Assembly: GCA_007135435.1 (NCBI GenBank)
Contig: SLIW01000322.1
Coordinates: forward strand, 1 to 5,816
Source of the DNA: Natronomonas sp.
Lineage (GTDB): Archaea > Halobacteriota > Halobacteria > Halobacteriales > Haloarculaceae
Reading direction: 5' to 3'
Length of the DNA stretch: 5,816 nt
Part shown: positions 1 to 3,891 of the stretch, in pieces
How the letters are laid out: the number at the start of each line of letters is the position of its first letter
How positions within the stretch are numbered: position 1 is the stretch's first letter
Notes under the pieces: model-generated
The model's input: the letters and a program-made list of their open reading frames with translations, nothing else
The model's database searches: none
What the model was told of the DNA's origin: nothing
Position numbers and translations under genes: made by a program

Positions 1-33
1 CCGAGATTCGAGGTCCGAGGTCCGAGATCCGAC
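1..33. repeat. Degenerate 7-bp tandem repeat (consensus YCGAGRT)
   Basis: Four consecutive heptamers are visible at 1-7 (CCGAGAT), 8-14 (TCGAGGT), 15-21 (CCGAGGT) and 22-28 (CCGAGAT), followed by a decayed fifth starting CCGAC. The array may extend upstream out of the window. No coding function is apparent; it looks like intergenic simple-sequence repetition. Confidence 0.7.
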
Positions 34-42
34 AGGAGCGCC

Positions 43-63
43 ATCTCGGGGAGCGACCGAGAT
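43..63. other. Inverted repeat / hairpin, 7-bp stem
   Basis: ATCTCGG (43-49) pairs perfectly with CCGAGAT (57-63) across a 7-nt loop. The right arm is an exact copy of the heptamer repeated at 1-7 and 22-28, so the hairpin probably arose from the same repeat family. No T-run follows it, so I do not call it a terminator, although it could mark the 3' end of a transcript from an upstream gene. The role is unknown. Confidence 0.5.
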
Positions 64-100
64 CGGCATCGGTGATTCCACAGACGTCGTTTCCCGCCAC

Positions 101-144
101 GAGGAAAAGGTCGGACCTATACGTATCGCCGCCACAGACCGACC
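101..144 (+). promoter_or_regulatory. Candidate archaeal promoter of the deacylase gene
   Basis: A TATA-like stretch, TATACGTAT, lies at 118-126, with a purine-rich segment (GAGGAAAAGG, 101-110) upstream where a BRE would fall. The box is centred about 23 nt before the ATG at 145. That is slightly short for the usual 26-27 nt to the transcription start but fits a leaderless or nearly leaderless mRNA. No Shine-Dalgarno sequence precedes the ATG, which agrees with leaderless initiation. Confidence 0.45.
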
Positions 145-1155
145 ATGGGGGAGGCATTCACGTACGACGGCGGGTCGGTCGCCCCTGGCGAGACTGCCAA
201 CGTCCGCTACACCGTCAGCCAGACGTACCTCGGCGATGCCGTCCGCATCCCGGTCACCATCGTCAACGGCGAGGAGCCGGGTCCGGCGCTGTACCTGTCG
301 GCGGCGGCCCACGGTGACGAGCTGAACGGCATCGAGATCGTCCGCGAGGTGGCCCACGAGTGGGACCACGAGGGGCTCCGCGGGACGCTCGTCTGCCTGC
401 CCGTGCTCAACGTTCCCGCGTTCATCGCCCAGCAGCGGTACCTCCCAATCTACGACCGCGACCTCAATCGGTCCTTCCCGGGCAGCGACAACGGCACGAG
501 CGCGAGGCGGATCGCCTACCAGATCTTCCGGAACTTCGTCGAGCCGTGCGACATCGGCCTGGACTTCCACACCTCGACGCGGGGGCGGTCCAACATGCTC
601 CACGTGCGCGGTGACACGGACGATCCCGCGGTCGCCCGCCTGGCCCACGCCTTCGCGTCGAACGTCATCATCTCAGGGACGGGTCCTGCCGGGACGCTCC
701 GTCAGGAGGCGACCGACGCCGGCGTGCCGACGATCACGATCGAGCTCGGCGAGGCCCACCGTTTCCAGCGGACGCTCATCGACCAGGCCCTCGCGGGCGT
801 CCGCTCGGTGATGGCCGAGTACGGGATGCTCACCACCGAGTCCGTCCGCTGGCCCGGCTGGCGGACCGTCATCGACGGCTCCGAGGAGAAGACCTGGCTC
901 CGCGCGGACGCCGGCGGCATCGTGGAGATGCACTACAGCCGGGGGTCGATCGTCGACGAGGGCGACCGGGTCTGCACCATCACCAACCCGTTCAAGACCG
1001 ACACGACGGTCGTCGAGGCGCCGTTCACCGGCCTGCTCGTCGGCATCCTGCAGAACCCCCTCGTCTACCCCGGCAACCCGCTCTGTCACCTCGTCTCCCT
1101 CGACGACGTGACGATGCGTGCGATCCGGGGCCGCCAGACCGCCGAGCGTTCCTGA
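145..1155 (+). CDS. Succinylglutamate desuccinylase/aspartoacylase family zinc deacylase
   Basis: This 336-residue protein belongs to the AstE/AspA branch of the M14-like zinc hydrolases, which remove an acyl group from an N-acylated amino acid. The zinc site is readable: H56 and E59 in AAHGDELNG, and H142 in LDFHTS. By analogy with human aspartoacylase, N108-R109 in DLNRSFPG would bind the substrate carboxylate and E200 in TIELGE would be the general base. Residues from about 257 to the end, including a VEAPFTGLLVG segment, look like the beta-barrel (biotinyl/lipoyl-like) domain common in this family. There is no signal peptide or membrane segment, so it is probably cytosolic. The ATG at 145 follows a TATA-like box at the right distance for leaderless initiation. 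No rimK, argJ or ectoine gene is nearby, so the substrate cannot be named. Length and motifs look intact. The family is secure; the specificity is unknown. Confidence 0.9.
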   Translation: MGEAFTYDGGSVAPGETANVRYTVSQTYLGDAVRIPVTIVNGEEPGPALYLSAAAHGDELNGIEIVREVAHEWDHEGLRGTLVCLPVLNVPAFIAQQRYLPIYDRDLNRSFPGSDNGTSARRIAYQIFRNFVEPCDIGLDFHTSTRGRSNMLHVRGDTDDPAVARLAHAFASNVIISGTGPAGTLRQEATDAGVPTITIELGEAHRFQRTLIDQALAGVRSVMAEYGMLTTESVRWPGWRTVIDGSEEKTWLRADAGGIVEMHYSRGSIVDEGDRVCTITNPFKTDTTVVEAPFTGLLVGILQNPLVYPGNPLCHLVSLDDVTMRAIRGRQTAERS

Positions 1156-1291
1156 CCTCGCCTCCGGCGCCACGACTGGTTCCTCCCGAGCGACGCGGAG
1201 CCTCGCCACGGCCCGGCCTCCAGCCGCGAAGGTCCATCCGACGGAACCGGGGTGTCGAGCCTCCATCGGCGACCGCCATCGCGAGGTGGAA

Positions 1292-1303
1292 TCCATCGAT
1301 GGA
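1292..1303. promoter_or_regulatory. 12-bp perfect palindrome upstream of hsp20 (possible operator)
   Basis: TCCATCGATGGA is a perfect 12-bp inverted repeat with no spacer, about 60 bp upstream of the hsp20 TATA box. The flanks partly extend the symmetry (TGGAA on the left, AAGCCA on the right). It could be a dimeric-regulator site, but no known binding consensus is recognised and it could be chance. Confidence 0.35.
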
Positions 1304-1347
1304 AAGCCACGAGCGGTCGGTTCTCGCGGACATCTTGCCAACAACGG

Positions 1348-1393
1348 AAATAATAAGAAAGATTTTTTACGAATCGCGAACAATCGACTACTG
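1348..1393 (+). promoter_or_regulatory. hsp20 promoter (AT-rich, TATA at 1362-1369)
   Basis: In a GC-rich window, the sequence from about 1345 to 1380 is conspicuously AT-rich, with ATTTTTTA at 1362-1369 as the TATA element and the purine-rich AATAAGAAAG just upstream in the BRE position. A start site about 26-27 nt downstream would fall near 1393, leaving a leader of about 20 nt before the ATG at 1413. That leader contains the Shine-Dalgarno site. Heat induction would be expected from the gene it serves, but no heat-shock element is identified here. Confidence 0.65.
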
Positions 1394-1398
1394 CACGC

Positions 1399-1404
1399 GA
1401 GGTG
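1399..1404 (+). promoter_or_regulatory. Shine-Dalgarno site of hsp20 (GAGGTG)
   Basis: GAGGTG matches the core of the archaeal Shine-Dalgarno sequence GGAGGTGA and ends 8 nt before the ATG at 1413. It decides the start: the reading frame is open upstream to an ATG at 1299, but that extension would run through the promoter and has no heat-shock-protein similarity. An alternative ATG at 1425 is too far from this site. Confidence 0.65.
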
Positions 1405-1412
1405 CACCACCC

Positions 1413-1787
1413 ATGATCGAACCGATGACCCCCAGTCTGTGGCGGCAGCGATCCGACCTGCCCAGCCGACTGTTCGGCGAGGGCTTCGGAGCCGACGACT
1501 ACGAGCTCTACGAGGAGGAGGGCGAGTTCGTGCTCGCCATCGACCTCCCAGGGTTCGACCGCGAGGAGATCACCGTCACCTGGGACGACGGCCTCCTCAA
1601 CGTCGGCGCCGAGCACGTGGACGACGAGCGCAACCGCACGAAGACCTACCACCGGCGGTTCCGCTTCCCGAAGGAGGTCGAGGAGGACGAGATCGGCGCC
1701 GAGTACGTGAACGGCGTGCTCGAGGTCCACCTCCCGATCGACGAGTCGCTCGGCCTCAGCGGCCAGGAGATCCCGATCGAGGGCTGA
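1413..1787 (+). CDS. Hsp20/alpha-crystallin family small heat-shock protein
   Basis: This 124-residue acidic protein is a small heat-shock protein: an ATP-independent holdase that keeps unfolding proteins soluble as part of a cytosolic oligomer. A short N-terminal arm (about 1-27) precedes an alpha-crystallin domain at about 28-110. The domain includes FVLAIDLPGF (about 39-48), where bacterial and archaeal sHSPs have their conserved DLPG turn, and the signature A-x-x-x-N-G-V-L at 96-103 (AEYVNGVL). The C-terminal tail carries the I-x-I anchor (I120-P-I122) that docks into a neighbouring subunit's groove, so the protein is complete. It has its own promoter and Shine-Dalgarno site, and a candidate terminator about 100 nt downstream, so it is probably monocistronic. 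Haloarchaea usually carry several hsp20 paralogues, so I give no paralogue name. Confidence 0.93.
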   Translation: MIEPMTPSLWRQRSDLPSRLFGEGFGADDYELYEEEGEFVLAIDLPGFDREEITVTWDDGLLNVGAEHVDDERNRTKTYHRRFRFPKEVEEDEIGAEYVNGVLEVHLPIDESLGLSGQEIPIEG

Positions 1788-1822
1788 GCAACCGGGACGG
1801 CCCGGGGCGGTTCCGACCGGCA

Positions 1823-1866
1823 CGTCGGTCCGACCCGTCGGTCCGACCCGTCGGTCCGACCCGTCG
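1823..1866. repeat. 13-bp tandem repeat, three perfect copies
   Basis: CGTCGGTCCGACC occurs at 1823-1835, 1836-1848 and 1849-1861 without mismatch, followed by a partial fourth copy (CGTCG, 1862-1866). Each unit contains GTCGG-T-CCGAC, an inverted repeat with a one-base centre, so the array can also pair between neighbouring units. It begins about 36 nt after the hsp20 stop. The perfect identity suggests recent expansion by slippage or unequal exchange. Confidence 0.85.
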
Positions 1867-1889
1867 CGTCCGTCCCGCATCCGTCACGT

Positions 1890-1926
1890 CGATCGGTCAC
1901 CGATCGCTCGTTCGTTCGTTCGTTTT
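1890..1926 (+). terminator. Stem-loop with T-rich tail, probable hsp20 terminator
   Basis: CGATCGGT (1890-1897) and ACCGATCG (1899-1906) form perfect 8-bp arms about a single central base. As RNA this gives a 7-bp stem (CGATCGG/CCGATCG) with a 3-nt loop. It is followed by four CGTT units (1909-1924) running into TTTTCT. Archaeal termination relies mainly on U-rich tracts, sometimes helped by a hairpin. The site lies about 100 nt after the hsp20 stop and well before the sdh promoter. The T-run is interrupted by CG pairs, which lowers confidence. Confidence 0.5.
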
Positions 1927-1955
1927 CTGCGACCCGCGTTCCGTGGTCCTGAGGC

Positions 1956-2043
1956 GACAGTCCGTGTGAGACGTCAGTCCACGCACTGACAGTCCGTGTG
2001 AGATGTCAGTCCTCGCACTGAAAGTCCGTGTGAGACGTCAGTC
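1956..2043. repeat. 32-bp tandem repeat, about 2.7 copies, with GTCAGT boxes
   Basis: Copies run 1956-1987 and 1988-2019, with a third partial copy 2020-2043, at an exact 32-bp period and few mismatches. Each copy carries GTCCGTGTGAG followed by GTCAGT (1973, 2005, 2037). GTCAGT pairs with ACTGAC across 6 nt in copy 1 (1973-1978 with 1985-1990) and with ACTGAA imperfectly in copy 2 (2005-2010 with 2017-2022). An overlapping alternative pairing is possible between CAGTCCGTG (1958-1966) and CACGCACTG (1980-1988), with one mismatch. No spacers separate the units, so it is not a CRISPR array. It ends about 190 bp before sdhC. Confidence 0.85.
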
Positions 2044-2188
2044 AGCGGTGAACACCGATCCTCGTTCGCCGTCAGTAGGTCGGAGCCCCCTCATGGATGA
2101 CCACACGAACGTCGGACCGCCTTCCGTCCATTCGACGGCGTCGACTCGCCACCTGTGGTGGGCGCGGATACCGTTGCTGTGTGCCGCA

Positions 2189-2230
2189 GTCAGTAACTAC
2201 TTTACCCGCGGAGACCGCAGGTTCAGCCGC
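2189..2230 (+). promoter_or_regulatory. sdhCDBA operon promoter (leaderless type)
   Basis: TACTTTAC (2198-2205) is a haloarchaeal TATA element centred about 29 nt before the sdhC ATG, so transcription would start at or within a few bases of that ATG and the mRNA would be leaderless. No Shine-Dalgarno sequence precedes sdhC, as expected. A GTCAGT hexamer (2189-2194), the motif repeated in the upstream 32-bp array, sits just upstream of the TATA box where the BRE lies. The downstream genes have no promoter gaps, so this one probably drives all four. Confidence 0.65.
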
Positions 2231-2623
2231 ATGAGTCAATCGTACGACCGGGGTCTCGTCGAGGACTTCGGTCGCTGGCAGGAGTTCTCCGCCGGGATGT
2301 GGGCCTGGGTCCTCCACAAGTTCACCGGGTGGGTGCTCATCGGCTACCTGTTCACGCACATCGCCGTGCTGAGCACCGCCACGGTGAGCGGGGAGGTGTA
2401 CACAGAGACGATCCAGGGCCTCGAGAGCCTTCTGGTCGTCCGCTTCCTGGAGGTGGGCCTCCTGGGCGTCGCCGTCTTCCACATCATCAACGGCGTGCGG
2501 CTCCTGTTCGTGGACCTGGGGGTCGGCCTCGAGAACCAGGACAAGGCGTTCTACGCCGCCCTGATCGCCACCGCGGCCATCACGGTCGCGAGCATCCCGA
2601 CGTTCCTGATGGGGGCGTTCTGA
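2231..2623 (+). CDS. sdhC: Succinate dehydrogenase cytochrome b subunit SdhC
   Basis: SdhC is one of two membrane anchors of complex II; it helps bind haem b and form the quinone site. The 130-residue protein has three predicted membrane helices (about 23-50, 66-94, 106-128). The family signature is present as H84-x3-G-x-R-x4-D ([15 protein letters not shown]); H84 is the expected haem ligand and by coincidence carries the E. coli number. LHKFTGW (28-34) matches the LHRxSG motif of helix 1. I start at the ATG at 2231 because it follows a TATA box by the leaderless distance, the N-terminus [16 protein letters not shown] looks like haloarchaeal SdhC, and the length equals that of E. coli SdhC (129 residues). 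An in-frame ATG at 2003 would add 76 residues of repeat-derived sequence and is rejected. The stop is 1 nt before sdhD. Confidence 0.93.
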   Translation: MSQSYDRGLVEDFGRWQEFSAGMWAWVLHKFTGWVLIGYLFTHIAVLSTATVSGEVYTETIQGLESLLVVRFLEVGLLGVAVFHIINGVRLLFVDLGVGLENQDKAFYAALIATAAITVASIPTFLMGAF

Positions 2624-2624
2624 G

Positions 2625-2990
2625 ATGGCGGAGTACTACAGCTCCTTCGAGCGGAAGGGGACGCGCTGGCTGCTGCAGCGGATCACCGCGGCGTTCCTCG
2701 TGATCGTCCTGGCGTACCACTTCATGCTGCTCCACTTCGTGAACCACGCCGCCGAGATCACCTTCGCCGGGACGCAGGCGCGGATGAGCCAGGTGAGCTA
2801 CTTCGCGACGATGGTGCTCTTCCTGATCACCGCGACCTTCCACGGCGTCAACGGGGTGTACAACGCGCTGATCAACCAGGGACTCGACGGGACCCAGCGG
2901 ACGGTCGTCAAGTGGGTGCTGGTCGTCGCCAGCGTCCTGCTGATCGTCCAGGGGATCCGCGTCGCGATCGCGATGACGACCATCTTCTGA
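2625..2990 (+). CDS. sdhD: Succinate dehydrogenase membrane anchor subunit SdhD
   Basis: SdhD is the second membrane anchor of complex II. The 121-residue protein has three hydrophobic helices (about 15-40, 57-84, 95-118). H73 in FHGVNGVYN on helix 2 matches the SdhD haem-ligand position (H71 in E. coli); H32, H37 and H41 cluster at the end of helix 1. The WLLQRITA segment (15-22) resembles the QR(I/V)TA start of helix 1 in this family. The ATG lies 1 nt after the sdhC stop with no Shine-Dalgarno sequence, so translation is probably coupled to sdhC. SdhD proteins diverge strongly, so the assignment rests on position between sdhC and sdhB, size, topology and the His-containing helix 2. Confidence 0.9.
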   Translation: MAEYYSSFERKGTRWLLQRITAAFLVIVLAYHFMLLHFVNHAAEITFAGTQARMSQVSYFATMVLFLITATFHGVNGVYNALINQGLDGTQRTVVKWVLVVASVLLIVQGIRVAIAMTTIF

Positions 2991-2992
2991 CC

Positions 2993-3886
2993 ATGAGCAC
3001 CCAAGTACCCGAACAGGAGGCGGAGGCCGAGGCGGAGACGGAGGTCGAACAGGAGCCGGAGCGACCGCCGGTGTCGGCGCACCAGCAGCGCCGGCTCGCC
3101 GAGAAGCGCGAGCGCGCCAGCATGCGCCAGCGGGCCGAGGAGGAGCTCTCCGAGGCCGACGAGTCGGTCGAGATCAAGGTCTTCCGGTACGACCCCGAGG
3201 TCGAGGGCAAGAAGGACCCGCGGTTCGACACCTTCGCGGTCCCCTACGAGAAGGGGATGACGGTCCTGGACGCGCTCATCTACGCCCGTGACCACTTCGA
3301 CTCCAGCCTGACGTTCAGACACTCCTGTCGGCAGGCCATCTGCGGCTCCGACGCGTTCTTCGTCAACGGCCGCCAGCGGCTCGGCTGCAAGACCCAGCTG
3401 TCGGACCTCGAGTGGCCGGTCCGGATCGAGCCGCTCCCGCACGCCGACGTCGTCAAGGACCTCGTCGTGGAGATGGAGCACTTCTACGAGCAGATGGAGG
3501 CCGTCGAGCCGTACTTCCAGACGAACGAGGTGCCGAAGGGCGACCTCGAGGAGCAGCGACAGTCCCGGGAGAACCGCGAGAAGATCAAGATGTCCACCCG
3601 GTGCATCTGGTGTGCGGCCTGCATGTCCTCGTGCAACATCGCCGCCGGCGACAACCAGTACCTGGGGCCGGCGGCGATCAACAAGGCCTACCGGTTCGCG
3701 ATGGACGAACGCGAGGGCGCCGACATGACCGAACACCGCCTCAACCTGGTCGAGCAGGAGCACGGCGTCTGGCGCTGTCAGACCCAGTTCTCCTGTACGG
3801 AGGTGTGTCCGAAGGACATCCCCCTGACCGAGCACATCCAGGCGCTCAAGCGCGAGGCGGTCAAGAAGAACCTGAAGTTCTGGTGA
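2993..3886 (+). CDS. sdhB: Succinate dehydrogenase iron-sulfur subunit SdhB
   Basis: SdhB passes electrons from FAD to quinone through three Fe-S clusters. The 297-residue product has an acidic low-complexity N-terminal extension (1-58), then a ferredoxin-like domain with [2Fe-2S] ligands C112, C117, D120 and C132. Asp in third place is also seen in E. coli SdhB, so it is not a defect. The C-terminal domain has C204, C207 and C210 (CIWCAACMSSC) with C272 for [4Fe-4S], and C214, C262 and C268 for [3Fe-4S]. All ligands are present. Unusually, C214 is followed by Asn rather than Pro, and the E. coli quinone-site Trp164 and His207 align with G219 and Q263. The ATG at 2993 is 2 nt after the sdhD stop; starting there keeps the acidic extension, while a longer frame would overlap sdhD. 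There is no clear Shine-Dalgarno sequence, so coupling is likely. Confidence 0.96.
   Translation: MSTQVPEQEAEAEAETEVEQEPERPPVSAHQQRRLAEKRERASMRQRAEEELSEADESVEIKVFRYDPEVEGKKDPRFDTFAVPYEKGMTVLDALIYARDHFDSSLTFRHSCRQAICGSDAFFVNGRQRLGCKTQLSDLEWPVRIEPLPHADVVKDLVVEMEHFYEQMEAVEPYFQTNEVPKGDLEEQRQSRENREKIKMSTRCIWCAACMSSCNIAAGDNQYLGPAAINKAYRFAMDEREGADMTEHRLNLVEQEHGVWRCQTQFSCTEVCPKDIPLTEHIQALKREAVKKNLKFW
3882..3886 (+). promoter_or_regulatory. Shine-Dalgarno-like GGTGA overlapping the sdhB stop
   Basis: GGTGA, complementary to the UCACC at the 3' end of archaeal 16S rRNA, ends 5 nt before the sdhA ATG at 3892 and includes the TGA stop of sdhB. It supports the chosen sdhA start and would allow a terminating ribosome to reinitiate. 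The match is only 5 bases. Confidence 0.4.
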
Positions 3887-3891
3887 CACCA

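Larger units (their letters stand above)
1156..1412. other. Intergenic region, deacylase to hsp20
   Basis: I see no gene in these 257 bases. The first part is GC-rich with no clear terminator after the deacylase stop. The middle carries CCATCG three times (1263-1268, 1276-1281, 1293-1298), the last within a perfect palindrome. The stretch at about 1338-1386 is abruptly AT-rich and holds the hsp20 promoter. Reading frames crossing this region have no recognisable protein content. Confidence 0.7.
1788..2230. other. 443-bp repeat-rich intergenic region, hsp20 to sdhC
   Basis: I see no gene here. Reading left to right it holds a small GC hairpin (CCGGG 1792-1796 with CCCGG 1801-1805, 4-nt loop), a 13-bp tandem repeat, a stem-loop followed by a T-rich CGTT run, a 32-bp tandem repeat, a 5-bp-stem hairpin (CCACC 2149-2153 with GGTGG 2157-2161), and the sdhC promoter. 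A frame is open from an ATG at 2003 into sdhC, but its N-terminal part translates repeat sequence and is unlike SdhC. Confidence 0.75.

Noticed and set aside
673..1410. A 245-codon minus-strand frame over the deacylase and its downstream gap
   Set aside because: Most of it is antisense to the deacylase with biased composition, and it would begin within the AT-rich hsp20 promoter region. No family is recognisable.
1299..1412. In-frame N-terminal extension of Hsp20 from the ATG at 1299
   Set aside because: It runs through the AT-rich promoter and upstream of the Shine-Dalgarno site, and the extra residues are unlike any Hsp20 N-terminus.
1956..2043. CRISPR array
   Set aside because: The 32-bp units are directly tandem with no unique spacers, and no cas genes are present in the window.
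2003..2230. In-frame N-terminal extension of SdhC from the ATG at 2003
   Set aside because: It would translate the 32-bp repeat and the promoter. The protein from 2231 already has the length and N-terminus expected of SdhC, and the TATA box spacing favours 2231.
3335..3353. Loss of the third [2Fe-2S] cysteine in SdhB (Asp at residue 120)
   Set aside because: E. coli SdhB also has Asp at this ligand position, so this is a known family variant rather than a defect.
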